Assembly (NCBI RefSeq): GCF_003945545.1
Contig: NZ_CP029617.1
Location: 868,001-932,000, forward strand
Source of the DNA: Streptomyces sp. WAC 01529
Lineage (GTDB): Bacteria; Actinomycetota; Actinomycetes; Streptomycetales; Streptomycetaceae
Direction: 5' to 3'
Length of the DNA stretch: 64,000 nucleotides
Numbering within the stretch: the stretch's first letter is position 1; every line of letters begins with the position of its first letter. Both the position numbers and the translations under genes were made by a program. Positions 15,760-21,918 of this stretch are shown here, piece after piece. Below the pieces are notes generated by a model. It had not been told where the DNA came from. It saw only the letters and a program-made list of their open reading frames with translations, and ran no database searches.

Positions 15760-15846
15760 TGCCCTCGCCCGGACTCGAACCGGGGTCACTGCGCGCGGGG
15801 AGTGGGAGAGGCGCGCGCAGGCTCTTCCTGACTGAGTTACGAGGGC
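15760..15846 (-). tRNA. tRNA-like gene with oversized anticodon arm (isotype undetermined)
   Basis: On the minus strand the sequence folds as a tRNA. GCCCTCG and CGAGGGC make a perfect 7-bp acceptor stem with discriminator A. CCCGG-TTCGAGT-CCGGG is a canonical T arm. There is a D-arm-like segment with GG and a 5-base variable loop. The anticodon arm is abnormal: TGCGCGCG pairs with CGCGCGCA as an 8-bp stem closing a 14-base pyrimidine-rich loop, instead of 5 bp and 7 bases. No anticodon can be assigned safely. It may be a tRNA mimic, a degenerate tRNA or a product of insertion. Confidence 0.6.
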
Positions 15847-15853
15847 GGGGCGG

Positions 15854-15891
15854 GCGCCCCGGAGGCGGAGGAGTCGACATCTCCGGGGCGC
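15854..15891. terminator. Hairpin upstream of the tRNA-like gene
   Basis: GCGCCCCGG and CCGGGGCGC form a 9-bp stem around 20 bases. It separates the tRNA-like gene from the gene at 15975. Confidence 0.4.
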
Positions 15892-15925
15892 CCTCATCCC
15901 GCGCCGCCACCCAAGGGCGCGGGGA

Positions 15926-15969
15926 CCCCTGCCTGCACCCGCCGTCAACGGGAGTCACGCAGGCAGGGG
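15926..15969 (-). terminator. Long-arm hairpin after the 74-residue gene
   Basis: CCCCTGCCTGC and GCAGGCAGGGG form an 11-bp stem around a 22-base loop, starting 5 bp past the stop at 15975. Confidence 0.5.
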
Positions 15970-15974
15970 AGCTT

Positions 15975-16199
15975 TCAGGTGCCGTATACGGCCACGGCGG
16001 CGGCGTAGGCCCAGGATTCGGCGAGCCACGCGGACTCCATGTACGCGGCCGTCGATGACTCCGCAGGCGTGTCCCACGCGGCCATGAACTCCCGCTCCGC
16101 CTGGTGCCGCTCCAGCTGCGCGGCCCGGAACTCCAGGACCACCTCAGGGGCGAACGAGACAGGCATGACGCTCCAGTGCAGCCTGGTCATGATGTGCAT
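15975..16199 (-). CDS. Small hypothetical protein (74 aa)
   Basis: ATG at 16199 behind AAGGGACC. MHIMTRLHWSVMPVSFAPEV starts a protein with an Ala/Trp/Glu-rich C-terminus (AYMESAWLAESWAYAAAVAV) likely to be helical. No recognised family. Confidence 0.55.
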   Translation of the reverse strand: MHIMTRLHWSVMPVSFAPEVVLEFRAAQLERHQAEREFMAAWDTPAESSTAAYMESAWLAESWAYAAAVAVYGT

Positions 16200-16211
16200 G
16201 AGCCGGTCCCT

Positions 16212-16394
16212 TCAGGAGTGGTGCGGGCAGTAGTCGAGGTCATCACCGGGGATGCGCCGCCAGCCCTCTTCAGCGGCAGCGCAGCGCAGCGCCTCGATGG
16301 ACGGCACGTCCGGATCGCCGCCGATCTCGCTGTCACAGACCTCACCGTCATCGATGGCGTCGCACGTCACGATGCGGATTACGAGGGCAGTCAC
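16212..16394 (-). CDS. Small acidic protein (60 aa)
   Basis: ATG at 16394 overlaps the stop of the upstream 205-residue gene. It begins MTALVIRIVTCDAIDDGEVC and ends with DYCPHHS. Two or three Cys with terminal His residues could bind metal. Resembles small actinophage proteins of unknown role. Confidence 0.58.
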   Translation of the reverse strand: MTALVIRIVTCDAIDDGEVCDSEIGGDPDVPSIEALRCAAAEEGWRRIPGDDLDYCPHHS

Positions 16395-17008
16395 GGCGCG
16401 TCCGTCCTTGGCATCGGGTTCGCCGCGATCACCTCACGGATCTTCTTGAGCGACGGGGCGTCGCGCCACTGCGCACTGTCGGGTGTCTTGGCCAGACTCG
16501 TGCGGACCCTGGCGCCGCGCGCCCCGGGACCGGGAAACCCCCACGTCATCTGGTACTCCCACCGCGCGCCCGGGAAGCGTGCCTCGGCAGGGTCGGCCAG
16601 GCGCCCGAGGCGCACATCCACATACGCGCCGCCCTCGACGCGCAGCGTCCAGGCGACGGCGGTCTTCCAGCCGTGCGCCGTGGTGTGTGCCAGCAGATCT
16701 GCGACCACCTTCGGCAGCTCGTAGCCGTCCGGCGGGTACGCGGCTAGCTTGCGCTCAGCGGCAGCGAGTTCGCCCTGAAGCCGCTGCGTCTCCACCCTCC
16801 ACCGGTCGCGTTCGCGCTGGCAGACGTCGGCGTTCCACTCGGCCACGCGTAGACGCCGCAGAATCTCCAGCGGTGACAGGTCCGCGTACTTCGCGAACGC
16901 CTTCGTCTCGTCCGCCGTCTGCGGGCGGTCGTAGAAGCGCACGTACGTGGACGTGCCGTCCGGACTGATGACCATCTTGCCGCCGGATACCGGGTACTGC
17001 TCGCTCAT
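16391..17008 (-). CDS. Hypothetical protein with central coiled coil (205 aa)
   Basis: ATG at 17008 behind GGAAGGGGG. It begins MSEQYPVSGGKMVISPDGTS. Residues about 50-95 (RERDRWRVETQRLQGELAAA) form a coiled coil. The C-terminal half has WTLRVEGGAYVDVRLGRLAD and ends NPMPRTDAP. No family recognised. Two long hairpins lie upstream, separating it from the gene at 17130. Confidence 0.6.
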   Translation of the reverse strand: MSEQYPVSGGKMVISPDGTSTYVRFYDRPQTADETKAFAKYADLSPLEILRRLRVAEWNADVCQRERDRWRVETQRLQGELAAAERKLAAYPPDGYELPKVVADLLAHTTAHGWKTAVAWTLRVEGGAYVDVRLGRLADPAEARFPGARWEYQMTWGFPGPGARGARVRTSLAKTPDSAQWRDAPSLKKIREVIAANPMPRTDAP

Positions 17009-17045
17009 GACGCCCCCTTCCGGGGCAGAGATCGGGTTGAGGTGA

Positions 17046-17083
17046 CAGGCGCCCTCGCCGGGAGAGGGTGACGAAGGCGCCTG
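17046..17083. terminator. Hairpin upstream of the 205-residue gene
   Basis: CAGGCGCC and GGCGCCTG form an 8-bp stem around 22 bases. Confidence 0.4.
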
Positions 17084-17090
17084 CCGGGGC

Positions 17091-17124
17091 CCGCCCGGGT
17101 GGCGGGGGGATGCGTCCCGGGCGG
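17091..17124 (-). terminator. Hairpin after the 181-residue gene (copy 1 of a repeated hairpin)
   Basis: CCGCCCGGG and CCCGGGCGG form a 9-bp stem, starting 5 bp past the stop at 17130. Almost the same arms and flank (TCCCGGGCGGGGGTC) recur at 17788-17835. Confidence 0.5.
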
Positions 17125-17129
17125 GGGTC

Positions 17130-17675
17130 TCAGTTCTCGCAGGCCAACAGAGCGTCGTCCTCCGGAAGTTCACGGAGCGGCCAGGAAGCCACGAGCTTGA
17201 CCGGGGTGTAGCCGTCGCAGCCGGGGCGGTCAGCGAAACGGCCTGCGCTGTGCGGCTCTTCCTGGAAGCCCTCGTAGACCTCCAGGACCCGGGCGTCGAG
17301 GTCGAGGAGATAGCCCCACTCGCAGAACAGTGAGCTGCCCGGCCAGTCGGGATCATGCTCCGCATGGCCAGCCGCCAGGATTGCCGCAGGGTCGCCTTGC
17401 GTGCCGCGCAGCAGCTGGTACCAGCCGTCTCCGGCACCCCCGACGTCGGGGTCCTCCCACCTCTTGAGCAATACCTTCTGCTCCTCGGTCGGAGGCACGT
17501 CCGGGTCGATGTGCACGAGCGCTGCTGCCTGCTGCTTCGCGGCATCCCAGTCCGTCACTGACCGCGCGAAGTGCAGTACGTCCAGGCCCAGCCCGCTCGG
17601 GTAGCTGTCCCAGTGGTTGTACACGATGGTTTCGCGCCCTTCGGCGACGAACCCGATGAAGCCGCGTGTGCCCAT
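17130..17675 (-). CDS. Hypothetical protein (181 aa)
   Basis: ATG at 17675 behind GGAAGGAA. It begins MGTRGFIGFVAEGRETIVYN and contains HWDSYPSGLGLDVL; the rest is acidic with many Trp and Tyr. The N-terminal 'GTRGxxGFxxxGxExxxYxHxDSYPxxLG' pattern occurs in uncharacterised actinophage and plasmid proteins. It lies directly left of the UAA-anticodon tRNA gene. No enzymatic motif known to me. Confidence 0.65.
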   Translation of the reverse strand: MGTRGFIGFVAEGRETIVYNHWDSYPSGLGLDVLHFARSVTDWDAAKQQAAALVHIDPDVPPTEEQKVLLKRWEDPDVGGAGDGWYQLLRGTQGDPAAILAAGHAEHDPDWPGSSLFCEWGYLLDLDARVLEVYEGFQEEPHSAGRFADRPGCDGYTPVKLVASWPLRELPEDDALLACEN

Positions 17676-17706
17676 GGCTATTCCTTCCGGGGCTCGGTTG
17701 CGGAAG

Positions 17707-17781
17707 TGCACCCGGCGGGATTCGAACCCGCACTGCTCAGGGCTTTTAAGGCCCCACCCTCTGCCGTTGGGGTACGGGTGC
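17707..17781 (-). tRNA. tRNA gene with UAA anticodon (reads UUA), short variable loop
   Basis: The minus strand folds as a 75-nt tRNA. GCACCCG and CGGGTGC make the acceptor stem with discriminator A. The anticodon stem GGGGC/GCCCT encloses the loop CTTAAAA (U33, anticodon UAA). GCGGG-TTCGAAT-CCCGC is a canonical T arm. The D stem has three pairs with a GG-containing loop. A UAA anticodon should decode the rare Leu codon UUA, the job of bldA in Streptomyces, but the variable region is only 7 bases and lacks the long arm of tRNA-Leu, so the amino-acid identity is doubtful. CCA is not encoded. Confidence 0.72.
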
Positions 17782-17787
17782 GAGGAG

Positions 17788-17835
17788 CCCGCCCGGGAAG
17801 CGAGTCGATGGTGCGGGTCGCATGTCCCGGGCGGG
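17788..17835 (-). terminator. Hairpin after the 78-residue gene (copy 2 of a repeated hairpin)
   Basis: CCCGCCCGGG and CCCGGGCGGG form a 10-bp stem, 11 bp past the stop at 17846. Arms and 3' flank match the hairpin at 17091-17124. Confidence 0.5.
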
Positions 17836-17845
17836 GGTCAGGGGA

Positions 17846-18082
17846 TCAGTCCGGGAAGCCGGACCACGAGGTGACCGGAACTCCGAGGGTGATGAGGTCT
17901 GCGTCCTCGTAGTAGGCGACGGGGTCGTACTCCGCGCGGTCGGCGTCGAACCACGGCGCGGGGTCCCCGAGGCGGCGCGGCGCCCATATGACTTCGACGC
18001 CGTCACGGGCCCGGTGGATCTTCACCTGGCGGCGGATGCCGTCCTCCGTAAACGTCCAGGTGTAGGGCTCAGGTGAACACAT
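17846..18082 (-). CDS. Small hypothetical protein (78 aa)
   Basis: ATG at 18082 overlaps the end of the 79-residue gene by 14 bp. It starts MCSPEPYTWTFTEDGIRRQV; a beta-rich N-terminus with Trp precedes an acidic C-terminus. Function unknown. Confidence 0.58.
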   Translation of the reverse strand: MCSPEPYTWTFTEDGIRRQVKIHRARDGVEVIWAPRRLGDPAPWFDADRAEYDPVAYYEDADLITLGVPVTSWSGFPD

Positions 18083-18308
18083 ACACAGCGCCCTGGTCGG
18101 GCTTGCGAGACCGCGAGGGGGCGTCGGTCTGAAGCACTACGCGCACGAGGTTCCCGTCACGGTCTACGGTCTCGTACTCCTGAACGGTGTCACCCAGTTC
18201 GCGGCAGAGGCGTATGTCCCTCTCTCCGTCAGCGGTACTCATGCAGCACCACACTTCATTGATCTCGATGTCGTACAGAGTGACGGCGTCCTTGATGAGC
18301 GTGATCAT
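18069..18308 (-). CDS. Small hypothetical protein (79 aa)
   Basis: ATG at 18308 follows GAGGGGGAAGTG. It starts MITLIKDAVTLYDIEINEVW, is acidic, and appears beta-rich to its YVFT end. It overlaps the downstream gene. Function unknown. Confidence 0.6.
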   Translation of the reverse strand: MITLIKDAVTLYDIEINEVWCCMSTADGERDIRLCRELGDTVQEYETVDRDGNLVRVVLQTDAPSRSRKPDQGAVYVFT

Positions 18309-18400
18309 CACTTCCCCCTCAGGGCGTGCGGGTGAGATGGAATCGGTGCCCCGGTCTGCCTTGCGGCGTACGTCCGTGGTGACCGGACCGGGGCTGCGGG

Positions 18401-18715
18401 TCAGTGCCATTCGATCTCGATGCCGTCAAACCACCAGGCATCAGCGCTGCACAGATCCGGGCGGAATTTGTGCCAGAGAGCGACGGTTTTTCGGTAGCGC
18501 GGCAAGTCGTAGTACTCGCTGAGTCCGATTGATGACGCCCAGTCGCGCCACGATTCGCGCACCGTCCCGTACGCCCGGTCACTGATGTCGTAGCCCGTTG
18601 CCGGGTCGATGTCCTCAGGGGCAACGCCCTTCAACAGGCAGATCTGACGACGCTGTTCAGGCGTGCACCCTCCGCTGGCGACGACGGTGGCCATGAATGC
18701 GTTGAGTCCGCTCAC
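18401..18715 (-). CDS. Hypothetical protein (104 aa)
   Basis: GTG at 18715 overlaps the stop of the membrane-peptide gene. CTPEQRRQICLLKGVAPEDI lies in the N-terminal third. The C-terminus is Trp/Asp-rich (WWFDGIEIEWH). No recognised family. Confidence 0.58.
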   Translation of the reverse strand: MSGLNAFMATVVASGGCTPEQRRQICLLKGVAPEDIDPATGYDISDRAYGTVRESWRDWASSIGLSEYYDLPRYRKTVALWHKFRPDLCSADAWWFDGIEIEWH

Positions 18716-18825
18716 GACGCCCGCCCCCTCGCGGTCGCCGCGACGGCCACCATGACCAGCGCGGCGGTGAGCAGCAGGTACAGGAACCAGTGGTCCCAGA
18801 CCCAGACGACGATGGAGAGGATCAT
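18712..18825 (-). CDS. Single-pass membrane peptide (37 aa)
   Basis: ATG at 18825 behind AGGGGGCAG. MILSIVVWVWDHWFLYLLLT and the following residues form one membrane helix with a short basic tail. Its ends overlap both neighbours. Confidence 0.55.
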   Translation of the reverse strand: MILSIVVWVWDHWFLYLLLTAALVMVAVAATARGRAS

Positions 18826-19211
18826 GACTGCCCCCTGTACGGGCCGCAGAACTGCGCGGGGATCGGGGACATGTCTTCGGTGAGGCCGTCCGGACCGTTC
18901 TCGTTGCTGATCCAGAGACACAGGGCGATTTCGTTGGTCGCCGCGTCCCGCTCCTCCCGGGAGCCGAACGCCTGCACGTCGATGTCGCCTTCCGTGTATG
19001 TGGCCAGCCCGTACAGGGGGACACCCGGCAGGTTGCAGTGCGCGATGATCTGGTACGGCCAGCTGCCGAGGTCCCAGCCCTCTGAACCCCACGCCGAAAT
19101 GGCGTGCCAGCCGCTTCCGAACAGTTCACCGATCCAGCCGTAGCCTTCGGGCGTACAGCCCCAGTCGTCTTCCTCGGGCAGTTCCGGCAGCAGATCGATC
19201 AGTTCCTTCAT
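18822..19211 (-). CDS. Acidic hypothetical protein (129 aa)
   Basis: ATG at 19211 sits in a TGATG overlap with the preceding stop; an in-frame GTG three bases earlier is possible. MKELIDLLPELPEEDDWGCT begins an acidic, Gly/Trp-rich protein that ends CGPYRGQS. Function unknown. Overlaps on both sides place it in one operon with 18712 and 19211. Confidence 0.6.
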   Translation of the reverse strand: MKELIDLLPELPEEDDWGCTPEGYGWIGELFGSGWHAISAWGSEGWDLGSWPYQIIAHCNLPGVPLYGLATYTEGDIDVQAFGSREERDAATNEIALCLWISNENGPDGLTEDMSPIPAQFCGPYRGQS

Positions 19212-19549
19212 CACTCCCCCTCACGGATGTCGTCGGGCTCTTCCAGCGCGGCGGGGATCTCAAAGTCGCGGGCCCGCAGCAGCTTCCGCGCGATGCGCCG
19301 GACGTTCAGGTCGGTCGGCGTCTCGCGCCACCCGCCGCCGCTGCCGGACGGGGAGAGCGTCGCCCACACGTACACGTACGCCTCGAACTGATCCTGGCCC
19401 GTGCGTCCCGCGTAGTAGCGGTCCTCCACCTGCCCAAGGCTCAGGCGGGACAGCGTCTTGACGTCGCAGTCCTCGCAACGGCCCTCGAAGTGGTAGTTGT
19501 CCGGGGCGTCGAGAATCGGGCAGGTGGGCTTCTCGTCGGTGTGCAGCAT
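19211..19549 (-). CDS. Hypothetical protein with CxxC (112 aa)
   Basis: ATG at 19549 follows GGGGGAA. It begins MLHTDEKPTCPILDAPDNYH and has CEDCD near 25-29, a possible zinc site. The C-terminal half is helical and basic. Function unknown. Confidence 0.58.
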   Translation of the reverse strand: MLHTDEKPTCPILDAPDNYHFEGRCEDCDVKTLSRLSLGQVEDRYYAGRTGQDQFEAYVYVWATLSPSGSGGGWRETPTDLNVRRIARKLLRARDFEIPAALEEPDDIREGE

Positions 19550-19572
19550 GGGTTCCCCCGTGGGCGTGGGCT

Positions 19573-19899
19573 TTACGGGTGCCGGGTGAGAGGTGCAGAG
19601 CTGGGCGTCCACCGCATCGCGCCGCTGATGCGGGCCACGGTGTGACGCGGCGTCGGAACGGCGTCCGGAGTCGCCGTGCGCGGGTAGATCTCGTACGCGG
19701 TGTCGAGCACGTGACGCTCGCTCGCGCGGTAGGCCATCACGCGGCGGAACCTGCCGTTGATGAGGCGGAACGCCTTGCGGGGCTCGCGGCGGTAGACGCT
19801 GCGGTAGGTCTCGGCAGCGATGCGGCCGAACGGCGAGGCATAGCGCCAGTCAGCGGGGAGGCCCCGGGTGACCAGGTACTCAGCGACGGTGGTCTTCAT
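19573..19899 (-). CDS. Hypothetical basic protein (108 aa), first gene downstream of an operator pair
   Basis: ATG at 19899 (MKTTVAEYLVTRGLPADWRY) is preferred over the in-frame GTG at 19908, as GAGG lies before it. The protein is Arg/Tyr-rich with a basic middle (VYRREPRKAFRLINGRFRRV). It is the first gene behind the two palindromes at 19939-19980 and probably heads the operon running left. Function unknown. Confidence 0.6.
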   Translation of the reverse strand: MKTTVAEYLVTRGLPADWRYASPFGRIAAETYRSVYRREPRKAFRLINGRFRRVMAYRASERHVLDTAYEIYPRTATPDAVPTPRHTVARISGAMRWTPSSAPLTRHP

Positions 19900-19938
19900 G
19901 GTCCTCACCCTTCCGGCTCTATTCCTACTACCAGTATC

Positions 19939-19980
19939 ACCCCAAGTGCTTGGGATGACAATACCCCAAACACTTGGAAT
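19939..19980. promoter_or_regulatory. Two tandem 18-bp palindromic operators
   Basis: ACCCCAAGTGCTTGGGAT (19939-19956) and ACCCCAAACACTTGGAAT (19963-19980) are dyads of form CCCAA-N4-TTGGG, 24 bp apart. They lie 40-81 bp upstream of the start at 19899. The second shares CAATACCCCAAACACTTGG with the site at 21183. Confidence 0.78.
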
Positions 19981-20019
19981 GTTGACGGGATATGGAGGCG
20001 CACGCTCCGGCCAGGGAGG

Positions 20020-20050
20020 AGCCCCGGCGCCGCGAGGGCCGACCGGGGCT
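20020..20050 (-). terminator. Hairpin after the 80-residue gene
   Basis: AGCCCCGG and CCGGGGCT form an 8-bp stem around 15 bases, 6 bp past the stop at 20056. Confidence 0.5.
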
Positions 20051-20055
20051 CGGAG

Positions 20056-20298
20056 TCAGTCCTGGAAGCAGGCGAAGTCGAAGGTGACATCGACACCGTT
20101 CTTGTCGGTGACCTCGATGTCCCAGACGATGCCGCGCTCCGCTCCCCGCGCGGCCAGCGCGCCGACACGCTCGATGCCGGACGCCGGAAGGGTGCGGACG
20201 ATGGTTCCGTTGACCGTTCCGTAGCTGAGCGTGAAGGCCTGCACGAACCGCCCCGTCGTCAGGTCGCGGTTCAGCGTGCCGAGGTCGTGGATCGTCAT
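20056..20298 (-). CDS. Small hypothetical protein (80 aa)
   Basis: ATG at 20298 follows the same CTGAAGGGGGCG leader seen before the genes at 15662 and 17008. It starts MTIHDLGTLNRDLTTGRFVQ and is beta-rich, ending DFACFQD. The open frame continues to 20469, but the leader marks the internal ATG as the start. Function unknown. Confidence 0.62.
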   Translation of the reverse strand: MTIHDLGTLNRDLTTGRFVQAFTLSYGTVNGTIVRTLPASGIERVGALAARGAERGIVWDIEVTDKNGVDVTFDFACFQD

Positions 20299-20336
20299 GA
20301 CGCCCCCTTCAGGGCTGCGGTGGGATCTTGGGTGGC

Positions 20337-20383
20337 GCCCCGGCGCCCTGCGACAGGTGGCGGGCGACTTCCCCCGCCGGGGC
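20337..20383 (-). terminator. Hairpin in the gap left of the 210-residue gene
   Basis: GCCCCGGCG and CGCCGGGGC form a 9-bp stem, about 100 bp past the stop at 20486. Confidence 0.4.
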
Positions 20384-20485
20384 TGTGTGCGGTCAGGCGT
20401 CCTGAGGTAGACGCGGACGAGGCGTGAGCCCCCTGGGAGGTCGAGGCCAGACTCCCGGAGGCGCGTCATGAGGCGCTCGCGATGG

Positions 20486-21118
20486 TCATCCGGCGTTCAC
20501 CGCGTCCCAGATGGCGCGGCCGACGGTGCCGGGCTTCGCGTCGCCATTGGCGGACCGGGTGGCGCCGAAGGTCTTGCCGTTCCGCTCGGACCAGTAGTCG
20601 ACGTGCGCCGGAGTGACGCCGGATGTCGCGCCCACGGTCCAGGGCGGGGCCGGGTGGATCGGGCTGACCGCGTACCGCTTGCCCTTGACGGTGATGATCC
20701 GTGTGGGCTCGCCCGTCCACGCCTTGGGACCGGCCTCCGACTCCTCCTCGGTTTCAGCGGGGGACACGAAGCGCGTGGGGTGGGTGATTACGTCCCCCCG
20801 GCGGTCGTCGCGCACGGCCACGTAACCCGGTGCGGTGTGGATGTGGGCCACGGTGCCCGTAAACGACGGCCGGCCGGGGTGCTGGACGACAACCGGCTGA
20901 CCCTGCGTAAACCCTTCTGGCGCCGGAGCGTCGACGAGGACCAGGCGGACGGAACGGCCGTCCTTGTACTCGATGTCGTAGTCGGTGCGGGTGATGGAGG
21001 ACATCGTGTGTACGGCGCGCTTGCCGTCCATCTGCGCGTGGTTGATCTCGTCCAGGCCCTGACGCTTGCTGACGAATGCGGTGACGCCGTTCTCGGTGCG
21101 CTTGTAGAGCTTGGTCAT
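20486..21118 (-). CDS. Hypothetical protein (210 aa), first minus-strand gene of the control region
   Basis: ATG at 21118 begins MTKLYKRTENGVTAFVSKRQ. The middle has GQPVVVQHPGRPSFTGTVAH, a short SH3-like beta stretch. Near the C-terminus lies GKTFGATRSANGDAKPGTVG. It lies immediately downstream of three palindromic operators and diverges from the plus-strand gene at 21242, so it is probably regulated with it. No family recognised. Confidence 0.62.
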   Translation of the reverse strand: MTKLYKRTENGVTAFVSKRQGLDEINHAQMDGKRAVHTMSSITRTDYDIEYKDGRSVRLVLVDAPAPEGFTQGQPVVVQHPGRPSFTGTVAHIHTAPGYVAVRDDRRGDVITHPTRFVSPAETEEESEAGPKAWTGEPTRIITVKGKRYAVSPIHPAPPWTVGATSGVTPAHVDYWSERNGKTFGATRSANGDAKPGTVGRAIWDAVNAG

Positions 21119-21159
21119 GACCCCCACCCCTTCGGTTCTTCCTTCTGCTTCCACTATCC

Positions 21160-21236
21160 ATCCCACGTTCTTGGGATGCAATACCCCAAACACTTGGGGT
21201 GTGGTGATTCTTTCCGAGAGCCCAAACTCTTGGGCT
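21160..21236. promoter_or_regulatory. Three palindromic operators in the divergent control region
   Basis: Sites are ATCCCACGTTCTTGGGAT (21160-21177), ACCCCAAACACTTGGGGT (21183-21200) and AGCCCAAACTCTTGGGCT (21219-21236). All fit CCCAA-N4-TTGGG, and the middle and right sites have perfect 7-bp arms. The last ends 5 bp before the ATG at 21242, so a bound protein would block that start. Same motif as at 19939-19980. Confidence 0.82.
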
Positions 21237-21241
21237 GTACC

Positions 21242-21526
21242 ATGAGCGGCATGGCCGACGACGTGACACCCGATGAAGAGATGGCGAAGCGCTTCGAGAA
21301 GTACCGGCGCCACCTGAAGGCAGAGCGCGAGATGCGGCCCGGGATCATGGCCGATGCGCTGGAGATGCTGCGCCGCGGCGCGGGCACGCAGGCGCTCGCG
21401 GACTGGACCGGCAAGACCGACGAGACGTTCCGGACCCTCGCCCGCAAGCACGGCATCGAGCCGCCGCCCGAGTACAAGAGCCGCTCGGAGAAGGCGAAGC
21501 GGCGGGCAGCCGGCGAGGGCGTCTGA
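21242..21526 (+). CDS. Small basic/acidic regulator-like protein (94 aa)
   Basis: The frame starts at ATG 21242 (MSGMADDVTPDEEMAKRFEK); the second ATG at 21251 is also possible. No ribosome site is visible and the ATG follows an operator by five bases, so the message may be leaderless. A helix-rich middle (EMLRRGAGTQALADWTGKTD) looks like a helix-turn-helix region, and the C-terminus is basic (SRSEKAKRRAAGEGV). Its position suggests it is the repressor or activator acting on the five palindromes, but this is inference. Confidence 0.62.
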   Translation: MSGMADDVTPDEEMAKRFEKYRRHLKAEREMRPGIMADALEMLRRGAGTQALADWTGKTDETFRTLARKHGIEPPPEYKSRSEKAKRRAAGEGV

Positions 21527-21542
21527 CCCTGGGCCCGCGACG

Positions 21543-21564
21543 CGTACCGAACCTGCCAGGTACG
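21543..21564 (+). terminator. Hairpin behind the regulator-like gene
   Basis: CGTACC and GGTACG form a 6-bp stem around 10 bases, 17 bp past the stop. No T-run. Confidence 0.35.
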
Positions 21565-21650
21565 GGCCGCGGGGCATGAGGAAGGCACCCGGCCCGCAGT
21601 GGACGAGGCTCCTGTTAGCGTGCTGCACCTACAGCGAAAGGATCTTTGGC

Positions 21651-21863
21651 ATGGCCATCCCGCTGCGCAATGTCCGTGTGCCGGACGATCTGTGGAAGGC
21701 GGCCATGAAGAAGGCTGAAGCCGAGGGCCGGACAGTCACTTACGTGATCAACACGGCCCTGCGGAACTACATTGCGCAGCCGCCGCAGATTCTCAATGTG
21801 TCGGGCGCCGAAGCAGCCGCCACCGTCGACGCAGCGGTTGACCCGCCAGACTCAGGCACATGA
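21651..21863 (+). CDS. Ribbon-helix-helix-type DNA-binding protein (70 aa)
   Basis: ATG at 21651 behind AAAGGATC. MAIPLRNVRVPDDLWKAAMK followed by AEAEGRTVTYVINTALRNYI gives the strand-helix-helix pattern of Arc/MetJ-type proteins, with a short Ala/Val-rich tail. Such proteins act as plasmid copy or transfer repressors or partition regulators. It is the last gene before the inferred element boundary. Confidence 0.75.
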   Translation: MAIPLRNVRVPDDLWKAAMKKAEAEGRTVTYVINTALRNYIAQPPQILNVSGAEAAATVDAAVDPPDSGT

Positions 21864-21918
21864 TCCCCCGCCACCAGGTAGCATCTGCGCAGGTCAGGAG
21901 GGGGGTATAAATTCGCCC
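21864..21918. other. Inferred right junction of the element (attachment site region)
   Basis: Between the last element gene and the ATG of the headless TetR frame lie 55 bp containing GGAGGGGGGTATAAATTCGC. The TetR reading frame can be followed back to about 21901 (GINSP before MYHHF), but a helix-turn-helix is not encoded further upstream. The crossover should therefore lie near 21890-21905. The core sequence cannot be proven without the left end. Confidence 0.5.

Larger units (their letters stand above)
1..21900. mobile_element. Integrated AICE/plasmid-like element (left end outside the window)
   Basis: The stretch carries hallmark actinomycete conjugative-element genes: an FtsK/TraB translocase, a DUF2637 SpdB-like protein, a bifunctional prim-pol, a BldC/excisionase-type regulator, two DNA methyltransferases and many tiny overlapping genes. 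Almost all run on the minus strand, whereas the DNA beyond 22 kb has ordinary chromosomal gene sizes in mixed orientation. The right boundary is placed just before a TetR gene that has lost its N-terminus. No integrase is seen, so the element must continue left. A plasmid-prophage hybrid is possible, because several genes (HNH endonuclease VII, RecB-like nuclease) are common in phages. The boundary position is inferred. Confidence 0.82.

Noticed and set aside
17707..17781. Calling this tRNA a copy of bldA
   Set aside because: Only the anticodon matches; stems and the short variable region differ from bldA as remembered.
20299..20469. Extended start for the 80-residue protein
   Set aside because: The conserved CTGAAGGGGGCG leader sits before the internal ATG, and the extension holds half of a hairpin.
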